Assembly (NCBI GenBank): GCA_963847945.1
Contig: CAWKBX010000001.1
Span: 124,001 to 188,000 of the forward strand
Direction of reading: 5' to 3'
DNA from: JANMJD01 sp963847945
Lineage (GTDB): Bacteria > Actinomycetota > Acidimicrobiia > Acidimicrobiales > Ilumatobacteraceae
Length of the DNA stretch: 64,000 nucleotides
The position numbers and the translations under genes are program-made. Below are positions 37,053-47,328 of the stretch, piece by piece (within the stretch, counting starts at the first letter, position 1; the number at the start of each line of letters is the position of its first letter). Under the pieces are notes generated by a model. That model saw only the letters and a program-made list of their open reading frames with translations, was not told where the DNA came from and did no database searches.

Positions 37053-38691
37053 ATGGGACGCGTGCGGTTGGATGTGCTCGGCGCGCTCGTGGTCAGTGAC
37101 GACGGCGGGGCCATTCCGCTGAATGGTGATCGTCGCAGAACGTTGATGGCGGCGTTGGCCCTGCGCCGCGGCGTCCACTGCAGCGCGGCTTGGTTGGCAG
37201 ATGTGGTCTGGCGGGCTTCACCACCAGCGGGCGCTTCGGCGACGCTGCACAGCCACATTTCGATCCTGCGACGGCTGCTCGACCCGGAACCCCAGCAAGG
37301 CGTGCAGAGCATCATTCGCACGGTGCCGGATGGCTACGTTCTCGACACCACCGAGGTGGATGTCGACGCCGACCGATTCATCGCGGCGCTGCTCGACGCT
37401 CGCCGGACATCCGACCCCGTATCGAGGCTGGGTTACGTGCAGGACGCACTGGATCTCTGGAGGGGAACACCGTTCGCAGAACACGCCGACCTCGAACAGT
37501 TCCAGGGGGAAGTCGCACGACTCGAAATTCTCGCCGCCGAAGCGTTGACGCTGCGGCTCGCCACGCTCGCGCGCTACTCGGGCGCGACGCCGATGTAATC
37601 GCCCACGGCGAGCTCGCGATGGCCGAGCACCCGCTGCGCGAACGACCATGGATCTTCGTTGCCGAGGCGCTGTACCGCACCGGTCGGCAGGCCGACGCGC
37701 TCCGCACCTTGACCCGGTTGCGCGTGATGCTCGGCGACACGTTGGGGATAGTTCCTTCGGCAGAGGCGCAGGATTTGGAGAACCGTATCCTGACGCAGGA
37801 CCCGACTCTGCGGCCCGACCCCACGGTGGTCGCTGCGACACGAGCCGAAGGTCCACGGACGCACTACGCAGCCATCGACGGTGTGCACATCGCGTACCAA
37901 GTGGTCGGCGATGTCGGCCCCTGGCTCGTCGCCGTGCCCCCGCTGGCTCAGAACATCGAGATCTGCTGGGAGGATCATCATCACCGCCGATTGATCGAAC
38001 GCGCCGCAGGTTCCTGTCGTTTCGTTCACTTCGATAAGCGGGGCACGGGCATGTCCGATCGTACGGCGGGGCTCACGATGGTCGAACGTGTCAGCGACTT
38101 CGCGGCAGTGCTCGACGACGCCGGGATCGACCGGGCACTGTTGTGCGGCGTCAGCGAGGGTGGTCCCGTGGCCGTCTCGTTCGCCGTCGCGCATCCCGAG
38201 CGAGTTGCCGGGCTGTACCTGGTCAACACGTATGCACGAATGACGTTCGGACCCGACTACACGATCGGGGTGCCTGCGGATCAGTACAGCGCGCGCCGAC
38301 CGCCTCCTGGGAGGCGACCTGGGGACAAGACTCGTCCGACCTCATCGATTGGTTCGCGCCATCGCTCAGCGACGATGCCCAGTATCGAGTCTGGCTTGCG
38401 CGCTACATGCGTCAATCGTGCAGTCCGGGAACACTCGCCTCGATCAATCGCGCGAATGCCACGATCGACGTCAGGGCGGTGCTCGGCGAGATCGAGGTAC
38501 CGACGGTGGTTGCACACCGTGTCGATGATCGGGTGGTACCGATCGCATGGGGCCGCCATCTTGCCGCTCACATCCGCGGTGCCAGGTACATCGAGTTCGA
38601 TGGCAGCGATCACCTTCCGTGGGTCGGTGACAATTGGGCCGAGATCGTGGATGTCGGTGTCGAGTTGGCCCACGCAACCGCCGGCCGGTAG
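37053..38691 (+). CDS. SARP/BTAD regulator fused to an alpha/beta-hydrolase, two indels
   Basis: About 545 residues after joining frames near 37565 and 38285. Residues 1-95 are an OmpR-like winged helix of SARP type (VRLDVLGALVV, 'SATLHSHISILRRLL'). About 95-250 is the BTAD bacterial activation domain. About 270-545 is an alpha/beta-hydrolase with 'YAAIDGVHIAYQVVGD', GVSEGGP (nucleophile), 'HRVDDRVVPI' and 'DGSDHLPW' (His). Such a fusion could sense a small ester or lactone and control neighbouring genes, here the divergent hydrolase operon. The ATG has CATAAT 6 bases upstream. The sensing idea is inference. Confidence 0.82.
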
Positions 38692-38700
38692 GTCGTTCAT

Positions 38701-39668
38701 TTATCCCGCTGCACGACGCGCGGCTCGAAGATAGGCGGACTTGCGGAGCAGCGCTCGTCGGATGACCGGGCGCAGCGGACCGATGGCCCGTCGCCTCCAG
38801 CCGACAACGGCCAGCATGTCGCGCACGTAGTCGTCGAACGTGAATCGTTGATACTGGAGCACTGCTTGACTCTCCGTGGTGTCGAGCCAATCGGTGTGGT
38901 ACGGCGTGGTGCCGAACGCGGCGTCGGGCAGCATGCCGATTCCGACCGCCTCGAGCGGCTTCGAAATCAGCTCCCGCTGATAGAGCTGGCACCGTGGGCC
39001 TCCACCGATGAGGAATGTCCGACCCCAGATCGTCTTCGGATCGATGGCGTTGGCGAGCGCCAAACCGACGTCCCACGTGTGCACGAATTCGATACGGTCG
39101 GTGAGCGGTACCTCGAACATCAACGGGTCGATCGCGCCGAGTACCTCGAGCGGGATGACCGCCCCGAACCGCAGGATCGCCACCTGAAGTCCGCTGTCAT
39201 GGAGCAGTGCCTCACACGCCGCCTTGTGGCGGGTGTAGTGGTCGGTCACGTTGATCGGATCGGTCGAAGGTTCGCGGCGGCGGCAGGTGCTGGGTCGGCC
39301 CGAACAACGCCAGCGACGATGCGTAGATGATGCTTGGGCGGAACCGGCTGAGCCGGCGATGGCGTCGATCACGTTCTCCGTTCCGCCGACGTTGACCGGC
39401 CTCGGCCATGGTCGGATCACGGTACGCTGCCCGGCGGGATGATCGCCGCAAGGTGCACGACGACGTCGCAGCCGCCAACCGCACGCGGCGACATCGGTTG
39501 GTCGCGGATATCGCCCCACACCACGTTGGCGGTTCCGAGCCGCTTCGCCGGCCTTTCGGTTGGAGGGTGTCGGCACGTCGAAGCACCGACGTCGTGCCCT
39601 CGACCGGACAGCTCGCGCAGCAGGCTATGCCCGACGTTGCCGAACGGTCCGGTGATCAGCACCTTCAT
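38701..39668 (-). CDS. NAD-dependent epimerase/dehydratase, several indels
   Basis: Extended-SDR epimerase of about 322 residues. The start MKVLITGPFGNVGHSLLREL carries the G-x-x-G-x-x-G cofactor motif. Next are 'GDIRDQPMSPRAVGGCDVVVHLAAIIPP', then 'VNVGGTENVIDAI', 'NVTDHYTRHKAACEALL' (catalytic Y-x3-K) and 'FVHTWDVGLALANAI'. Three frame changes occur (near 39590, 39415 and 39260). The start overlaps the STAS gene stop (ATGA), so it is the last gene of the phosphatase-cyclase-kinase-STAS operon. A sugar-nucleotide or lipid target is possible. Confidence 0.8.
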
Positions 39669-40010
39669 GCGAGGCTCGCCAACGCCTCGGCTTCGGTGTC
39701 GAACATCGATGACGAACGACGAGAAGCGCACGAGGTCGAACACCTTCTTGTAGTGCGGGCTGGCTCCGGCGACAAGGATGTCGTCCCCGCCTTCTTGGCG
39801 GCCATCGCCACCGTGATCAGCACCGAGATCCCCGAGGTGTTGATGTACTGGGTATGTGGCAGGTTGAACAACACCGTCGACGGCACCGTCGTGACCGCGA
39901 CCTGGTACGCCCCTTGATGTCGGCTTCGCCATCAGAATTCACATCGCCGTGGAGCTCGATGACGGCCGCCGCAGGCTCGCGGCGGATCTGAACGTAAGTG
40001 CGCTGCTCAC
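39665..40010 (-). CDS. STAS-domain anti-anti-sigma factor, several indels
   Basis: A small STAS protein of about 114 residues spread over shifting frames. Pieces are 'YVQIRREPAAAVIELHGDVN', 'STVLFNLPHTQYINTSGISVLITVAMAAKKAG', 'DILVAGASPHYKKVFDLVRFSSFVIDV' and 'FDTEAEALASLA'. The NTSGIS loop is the usual D/N-[ST]-S-G phosphorylation site. It should bind the RsbW-type kinase encoded just upstream and be phosphorylated by it. The GTG at 40010 overlaps the kinase stop (GTGA). Confidence 0.8.
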
Positions 40011-40451
40011 GCCGGTGACTCCTTGGGTTCGAGGTGAATGACCATTCGGAACTGGCTCCCGAATCCGAGTTCAGGCTCGACGAAGTCAGCCTCGTCGACC
40101 AGGGCCTTGATGACGAAGAGACCCATCCCGCCGGGGGGTTCGAACCCGGCGAACTGCGCCTCCAGGTCGGGTGCCCGTACCTCCGTCGGTGGTGGCCCCG
40201 ACCGGCCTTCGTCGAGCGACATCGATGGCGAGACGATCGTCGTCCATCGTCATCGTGACGAACACCTTGGTCGTCACGTCGGAGGCATTGCCGTGCTCGA
40301 TGGCGTTGATACACGCCTCCGACACCGCGGTCTTGACGTCCTCGACCCGGCTGTCGGAGAATCCCATGATGTCGCGCGGATTGCTCGGCGAGCTCATCGC
40401 CAGCTTCTCGTAGCCCGTTTCGGACGGGATCTTCAGTTCAATGGTCCCCAT
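40007..40451 (-). CDS. RsbW-type anti-sigma factor / serine kinase, one indel
   Basis: GHKL-fold kinase of about 148 residues. The N-box is 'DVKTAVSEACINAIEHGNA' and the G1 region DEGRSGPPP follows. The G2 box is 'PPGGMGLFVIKALVDE'. One frame change near 40228 separates the N-box half from the G1/G2 half. It should bind a sigma factor or other partner and phosphorylate the STAS protein. GAAGGGGG precedes the ATG. It starts 25 bases after the cyclase gene stop. No sigma factor gene is visible in the window. Confidence 0.83.
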
Positions 40452-40476
40452 CGGACCCCCTTCTTCGTCATGGTCT

Positions 40477-43400
40477 TTACCAGGTGCCGGACTTCCACAT
40501 CGCACCAAAGACGTCGTGACCGCGCAATCCGATGGAGGCCAGGATCCCAATGGCCCGCTCCAGGCACTCCATTGCCTCGGGCTCCTCGCCTGCATCGTGC
40601 AGCAGGCCGGCGAGATTGTCGAGCGAGTTGGCCAACCCGTGGTCGTTTCCGGTGCGTTCGAACAATCCGACACTGGTCCGTAGACAGGCGGTTGCTTCTG
40701 CCGTCCTCCCATCGGCCGCGGCGAGCAAGCCCAGGTTGTTCCATGCGGCAGCCTGACCCGCTAGGTCCCCCAGTTTTTGGGCGATGTCCAGGCTTTCTCG
40801 CGAATGAGCGGTCGCCCGGTCCGGCCGTCCCGCTCGCAGATGAACGATCCCCAGGTTCTTGTGGGCTTCAGCCATCAGAGCGTCGTCCGATGCGGTCTGT
40901 GCGAACATCGAGCGCGAGCTCGGCGAGTTCCTCGGCGTCGTCGAGCTTGCCCTGGTGGCAGTGAGCCATGCTCAGACCGGCATAGATGCGGGCCGCGAGT
41001 CCGATGTCGAGATCGGCTTGAAGTTCGTTGATCGCCTGGTCGTACCGGCTCTCGGCTTCGTCGTATCGTCCCCACCGTTGAAGTGAGCGGGCGGCTCGAT
41101 GGAGCATCTCGGTGCGATCACGTGTCGAGCCGTCGGCGACATTCAGCGCCGCGTCGTAGTGGCCGATCGACCGGGCGTACTGTCCGAGCAGATCGGCCAG
41201 ATCACCCGCCTCCCGCCGAACCACCAGCACCTCCGGTCCTGCCACGTCGGCTGCCGACGCGTGCGCCAGAGCCCGCTCGAAGAACTCGAGCGCCTGACCA
41301 TGGGCGGACTGCGCCGCCGTCTCGCGCCCGGCGACGGCGAGGTGCTGCCAGGCCTTCGCAGGATCGCCGGCGCGCTCGGCGTGGTGGCCGAGCTCGGCCG
41401 CCCGTCCTGACTCGGCGATCGGATGGTTTGCTTCGATCGCGGCACCCGCCTTGGTGTGCAGCAGCCTGAGGCGTTCGTCGAGTTGCATGTCGTAGGCGAT
41501 CTGACGGAGCAGGGCGTGGGAGAACGTCTTCCAACCGGGACGATCGCTCTTCGGAATCCAGACACCGGCTTGCTCGACCAATGCAATGGCTTCCGCCAGT
41601 TCCATCTCGGACAGATCGTTGACGGCCATGAGCCGAAGTACATCGCCATTGAATTCGTTGCCGAGCACCGCGGCGAACTGAACCACGATGCGCGGAGCGG
41701 TCCCCAGCCGGTCGATACGACTCAACAACACCGCCGCGAGGGTCAGCGGCAGATCTCGTTCGATGTCGCCGGCCAGGCACCAGGGGGTTCCATTGTCGGA
41801 CACGAGCAATCCACGCTCACGCAGGTCGAGCACCAGTTGCCCGATGAACAGCGGGTTCCCTTCCGACCGATCGAGGATCGCATCGATGAGATCTGCCTCT
41901 GCGGAACCGCCGAGGAACGCCTCGATCAGCGATCGGCTGCCGTTGACGTCGAGCCCCGAGAGCACGAGTCGCTGATGAGGAAACGACGGGTCCGTTCCCG
42001 GCGGATCGCTGGGCTGCCCACCGCGCTGTCCGCCGCGCGGCCCGATGGGTCCTCCCGGACGTTGGTCGACCAGGACCACGATCGGGAACCGGTGGGCGCT
42101 GATCGCCAGTTCGCGCAACGAGCGCGACGGAATCGGGATCGAGCCAATGGGCATCTCGAACATGAACTACGACGGACGCCGCAGGCTCTCGGCCCGCAAC
42201 AGATCGTCGATACCCCGCAAGCATCGTTCGATCGCGTCCGGGGATCGTGCTGCTCGTGCGCTGAACCGTCCCAGCGCAGGCCAAGGAGCGCGGCGATGTA
42301 CGGGCGGGATTCCTGCAGACCGCGGCAGGCTTCGAGAGCCAGTGCGGTTCCCTGCGTCTCAAGGTCGCTGAGCAGGGCATCGATCGTGGCGTCGAACAGC
42401 TCCCGGCGGGCTTCGTCGGTCGGTCCGAGTTCCTGGAAGAAGAGATCGATCAAGAGCGGAAGGAACGCAGCGAGCGACCCAGCGGCATGCTCACTCGCCG
42501 GGCACTCGAACCACGAGATGTCCTCGCTGTCGAGCAGGGTATGACGGGCGCGCTCGGCGAGATGGCTCTTGCCGATCCCGGCATCACCTTCGATGACCAG
42601 GGTGCCGCCCGGCCCGGTGGTGATCAGCCCGACCAGACCGAGGACTTCTTGGAGTTCATCGTGGCGCCCGATGAGCGGTGCGCGGTTTCGCGTCGGGCCG
42701 CTCGAGACGGACCGGCTCACCAGGCGCATGATGGGCATTGGAGTCGCATATCCCTTGAGTTCGACCGCGGGAAGCTCGACGAAGCCGAAGTCGGTGCCAC
42801 ACGAGCGGGCGAACCCCGGCGAGACCAGAATCTCTCCTGGTTCGGCCATCACCATGAGGCGAGCCGCGAGGTTGACGTTCTCGCCCAAGACTCCGTACGT
42901 TCGACACGCCGAGCCGCCGTATTCACCGGTTCGCGAGAGCCCGAGGGTCAATCCGCAACGGAGAGGTCCGATATCTCCGTGGTCAAACGCCAGCTCACAC
43001 AGCTCGAGGGCGGTTGCGGCTGCCCGTGCGGCGACGTCCTCGTAGGCGGTCGGCGCTCCGAAGGCGACGTACAGATAGCCGCCCTTGTCGCCCATCGTGA
43101 TCTGCACGAGGCTTCCACCGTGGATCGCCGAGACCTGCTGGACGCAACGAACGAACCGGTCGAACGCCTCGACGTCGTCGTCGCTTCCGGAGTCCAGGGG
43201 GTCCATGGAGTCCATTCCCCCGAACTTCACGAACATCGCCGATGTGGGTCGTAGCTCGGTCAGAGAAGCCGGCGGACGATCGCGTAGCTGACTGTCGACC
43301 CAGTCGGCCGCGACGGTTGCATCAAGGTCTGAATCCGACCACGGACACCGTTGGACGTCGAGAGTGCCCAGAGCGTCGACCACCGCAACCCGGCCGGTGC

Positions 43401-44026
43401 GGTCGTCGCCTGTCGTCCAGCCTCGAATCTGGATCCCGGCGAGATGATGGACGGCGGCTTCGTGGAGGACGACCTCTCCCTGCGCTGCGTGGCGTTCGAC
43501 TCCGGCCACGCGGTCGATGGCTGGACCGGCGATGACATCGACCAGGCGGTACTTCGGGTCGCCAACGGCGGCCCGTCGGACCGTGCCGATGGCGACCGCA
43601 ACCTTGATCGACAGGCTGTACGGCTGATCATCCTGGCCGATGACGAGGGGAGGCAGGTTGGACGTCGATTCCTGCCAGCAGTAGCGCACAGGCCGTCGCC
43701 CGGGCGACGCCTGGTGAAACGATCTGGCCGTTTGGCGCATCGTCGAACCAACACGTGATCGCGTCGCCGCTGAAGTCGATCACGCTGCCGCCCCAGCTGT
43801 GCACTTCGTCGGTCAGGGCACCGTAGGTCAAGTTGAGCTGGTCCGTGATTCGTTCGGCCCCGCCGCGCGCCCCATACCGGCGAGTCAACGCGCTCGACAG
43901 GGCCGTGTATCCGGCGATGTCGGCGAACAGTGCCGCCCCGGTCGCCGTGCGCGGGAGGAGGCGACCGTCAGCCAATGCGACGCGACGGTCGATCGGCACA
44001 TAGCCGGTTAGATGGTGGTTGTCCAC
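40477..44026 (-). CDS. Soluble-adenylyl-cyclase-like protein: two cyclase domains, AAA ATPase, TPR repeats; several indels
   Basis: About 1180 residues after joining frames (breaks near 43690, 42100-42250 and 40890). The first class III cyclase domain has both metal aspartates, Asp36 in FADIAGYT and Asp88 in FSGDAITCWF. The second is degenerate for metal but keeps the lysine in 'ITMGDKGGYLYVAFG', as expected for a one-active-site pair. An AAA/NACHT-like ATPase follows with Walker A 'EGDAGIGKSHLAERA' and an 'AHWLDPDS' Walker B-like motif, then a long TPR array. This C1-C2-ATPase-TPR order is that of mammalian soluble adenylyl cyclase. GTG start; it overlaps the SpoIIE-type gene by 19 bases. 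Confidence 0.83.
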
Positions 44027-45470
44027 GATTCCGTAACGGGCTCCGCTTTGTCTCCGGGCAGAACTGCCGCCACGTCGATCATGCACAACGTCACCAGGGT
44101 CACGTCATCATCCGGGGGCTCGCCGTCTGCGAATCGTTGCATACAGCTGAGGGAGTGACTGAGTCGCGAGGCGGCGGTGCCCGGCCTCCGGGCGGCTTGC
44201 TCGACGTCGCTGCGGGCCTGGTCGAAGCCGTACATCTGGCGGAGCGGATTGTGGGCTTCGACCAGGCCATCGGAGTACACGAGCACGAAATCCCCACCGG
44301 TCAACGTCACGCGGTGTTGCTCGTATTCGACGTCGGGGCTGAGGCCGAGGGGAAGTCCATAGCTCTCCAGCTCGACCAGTCGCTGGTCGCGTTGAACCCA
44401 GTGATAGGGGTGAGGATGACCGGCGCTCGCAAACCGCAGGACTCCGCTGACGGGCTCGACAATCCCGAGAAAGATCGTGACAAAGAGTCCGGGCGGGATG
44501 CTGTCGGCAAGCAACTGATTCACTCGCGACAACACGCGGGCGGGCTCAGGAAGTCGTTGGGTCTCGGCGCGAACCGCAGCCCGGGTGGCTGACATGATCA
44601 GCGCGGACGCCAATCCGTGGCCGGCGACATCACACACGACGAGTGCCATCCCTCCCGGTCGCCCACCGGAGGCAGTCCACGGGAAACACGTCGTAGAAGT
44701 CGCCGCTCGCCTCGAGCGCCGGCTCGGAATAGGCGGCGATATCGAGCCCGGCAAGCCGGGGAAGTTCGCTTGGCACCATCGCCAACTGAACGGTTCGGGC
44801 CAGGCGGAACTCGCTTCGAAGCCGCTCCGCATCGGCGAGTTCGAGCTTTCGGAGCGTCTTGATATCGGCCAGGTCACGGTCGCGCAGGACCGAGACTACC
44901 CACGTCAGAATCATGACGACCAGCAGGATGGCGAACACATAGGACGCGTCGACGACACTTTTGGCTCGTATCGAGAGCAGACGCGATGGTCAGCGCCAAC
45001 GAGGCGATCAGCAACCGGCGCACGCCCTGGGAACCGAGGAAGATCGCGGCGATCAGAATTGGCATTGCGTAGCCGATGATCAGGGCATTGGCCGAGGCCG
45101 GGTAGAGCACGACGAACGCCGTCAGGAACGTGTCGGTGGTGGCAATCATCATCCAGGCGCCCCGCTGATAGCGCACCGACCGACTGTTCGCCAGTGTGTA
45201 CCAGTAGCCCGCCGCCGTGACCGCGATCAACACGGTGCCCTTGGGGCCGAGCGAGGTGTCACGACTGGGAAACAGGATGCTGGTGATCGTGCTGATCACC
45301 GCCGAGACGGTCAGGATTGCCGCAAGGGCGAGCGAGACATTGGCCAGCAGACGGGCTCGCTCGCGGTCGTCGTACGCGGCGAGTTCGCTGGAAGGCTCAG
45401 TCGCCCACGAGACGGAGTCGGCGATGGCGGCGTGACAGCGATGCACCAGCGCACCTGGATTGTGGGTCAC
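44008..45470 (-). CDS. SpoIIE/PP2C-type phosphatase with N-terminal membrane helices, indels
   Basis: About 487 residues when two breaks (near 44935 and 44660) are bridged. The N-terminal half has about six hydrophobic helices (e.g. 'VSLALAAILTVSAVISTITSILF', 'ALIIGYAMPILIAAIFLG', 'FAILLVVMILTWVVSVL'). A short coil with 'LRSEFRLARTVQLAMVPSELPRLAG' leads to a PP2C-type domain with SGDFYDVF, VVCDVAGHG, YSDGLVEA and DDDVTLVTL, so all metal-binding aspartates are there. It should dephosphorylate the STAS protein in response to a membrane signal. First gene of the leftward operon; the GTG start at 45470 is my best choice. Confidence 0.82.
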
Positions 45471-45582
45471 ATGGCCAGTCCCTCTGTCGTACCCGGAAGG
45501 AAACCATGAGTATGTCACGCCGGACGTTGCACTCTGAACGATCGGGACCGACCGCCGTAGTAGGTTCCGGCCTCGTGGTTGC

Positions 45583-47328
45583 GTGCGCACGATGACAACC
45601 CGACTCGACTCCGAGCAGGGGCGCGACCCTCTGCTGGATGAGATCCTTCCACCGCCGTTGCGCCGCGAATTCGAACGGCGCTACTGGCGTCCGATCGAGC
45701 AGGAAGCGATCTTCGAGCGGTTCGTCGACGACCCGGAGTTCCATCGCGATCCCCACGGTCACGTGGCGCTCTATGCCGACCACGGCGTCGTGCACGTTCG
45801 TGATGTCGCCCGTCGGACGATCGAGATGATCGATTCCCTCAACGGCATCCTGATCGCCGAGCGGGATTCGAGGAGGCTGCGCGTTGTGCAGGCCTGCGGC
45901 GCGCTGACCGCCTATCTACACGACATCGGCATGGTGTCGACGACCCCCGAGGGTCGACGCGCTCACCCGCAATTCGCAGCGCGGGAGCCGTTCCGACCCC
46001 GATTCGATGATCTCGCCGAGACAATCTGGACGGCCGACGTCGGCGGCATCCGAAGTCGAATCACCGGTATCGGCACCGACGAACCCTTCCCGTACGCCGG
46101 CCCGACCGTGCTGCGCGAAGTACTCGCCCTGGCGATGTGCCACAGCAAGACGGCCGTGCCGATGTCGGTGTTCAACGATCCCGAAGCACTGCGGAACAGG
46201 CTCCGAGCGGCGGTGTTCGACCCCCACCCGATGGACGATTCGGCGCAGAACGGTCCGACCGACGCCATCCGTTGGTACGGCGGTCGATCCTCCGAGGCGT
46301 TCGGCTGGCTGGTGGCCGACTCACCGCTCCAACGAGCGTTCGCCGCCGATGTACTCGACTCGATCCGGGTGCTCCGGGCCGCCGACGCGTTACGCCAGCG
46401 GGGCACCACACTGCGGACCAGCGCCGGCTACGAGATCTTCGTCGATCATGGCAGCGGACTCGCCGTCTACGCGTTGCGGACCCGTGACCGGCTCCAATCC
46501 TTCTATCTCCGGGTGAGTGGCGATATCGCCGCGGGCGAGGCCAACCTGCGAATGGCCGAGGTCGGTGCCGATGGCCACCTCAGCTTCGCCTTTCATCGGG
46601 GCGACTTCGAGGATCCGCAGGCCGACCACGCCGCGATCAGGGCCGCCGCGTGGGTGGTCGCCGACGTGTGGGCCGACGTGGTGCCGTCGTTCGAGGGTGC
46701 CGGTCAGGTCGATGGTCTCCCGGCACCCCGGGTCGGCTCGAACGACATCACCGTCGTGCTGATCGCGTCACCGCAGACAGCCCGATTCGCCGATCGCGTC
46801 AGTCAGGAGTTGGCCCGTTCGTTCCCGCACTGCGCAGCACGACTCCGGGTCGTGGCCGAACCGTCGCCCGCTCTCCGACACGACCTTGATTGGGGCCATC
46901 GGGGAGTCGTCGTCGGGCACGGATCACCCGCGGCACGGCAGGTGGTCGACGCACTGCACGACATTGGTTGGCGCACGGAATCGATCGATCGATCGGGCGC
47001 GTTCGACGGGGTTCGGAGGGTCGCCGTCGAGGCAGGAGAAACGATCATCATCGCCGGCTCCCAGGCGCGCTGCGTCATCATTCCGATGCAGCCCGGCCTG
47101 CGAGTCAATTCCCTCGGCGGTTACCGCTCGGCGCCCGGACGGGCCTGGGTGCCGGTCGGTGTCACCGGTGTCGTGCGGAACGAGGAGCGAAACAGCGACA
47201 TCGTCGCGGACGCCGCACTCGACATCGTGGTGATCCCCGCGACGGTCTTCTTGCGTGATTGGTTCCGCCCGTACACCACGGCTGACCTGCCCGAACTCGT
47301 GGCGCGGATGACCCGCGCTCTACCATGA
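45583..47328 (+). CDS. HD-domain protein with C-terminal cyclic-nucleotide-binding-like region
   Basis: A 581-residue protein. The HD phosphohydrolase core has His67 and His71 in 'YADHGVVHVRDVARRTIEMID' and the His113-Asp114 pair in 'YLHDIGM', with a later 'CHSKTAVP'. After a middle region the C-terminus (about 480-570) reads 'EAGETIIIAGSQARCVIIP' ... 'RNSDIVADAALDIVVIPATVFL'. This follows the beta pattern of a cyclic-nucleotide-binding domain but lacks the standard phosphate cassette. It may hydrolyse a (cyclic) nucleotide or be gated by one. An ATG nine bases in is an alternative start. Its stop overlaps the start of the carrier gene. Confidence 0.75.
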   Translation: MRTMTTRLDSEQGRDPLLDEILPPPLRREFERRYWRPIEQEAIFERFVDDPEFHRDPHGHVALYADHGVVHVRDVARRTIEMIDSLNGILIAERDSRRLRVVQACGALTAYLHDIGMVSTTPEGRRAHPQFAAREPFRPRFDDLAETIWTADVGGIRSRITGIGTDEPFPYAGPTVLREVLALAMCHSKTAVPMSVFNDPEALRNRLRAAVFDPHPMDDSAQNGPTDAIRWYGGRSSEAFGWLVADSPLQRAFAADVLDSIRVLRAADALRQRGTTLRTSAGYEIFVDHGSGLAVYALRTRDRLQSFYLRVSGDIAAGEANLRMAEVGADGHLSFAFHRGDFEDPQADHAAIRAAAWVVADVWADVVPSFEGAGQVDGLPAPRVGSNDITVVLIASPQTARFADRVSQELARSFPHCAARLRVVAEPSPALRHDLDWGHRGVVVGHGSPAARQVVDALHDIGWRTESIDRSGAFDGVRRVAVEAGETIIIAGSQARCVIIPMQPGLRVNSLGGYRSAPGRAWVPVGVTGVVRNEERNSDIVADAALDIVVIPATVFLRDWFRPYTTADLPELVARMTRALP

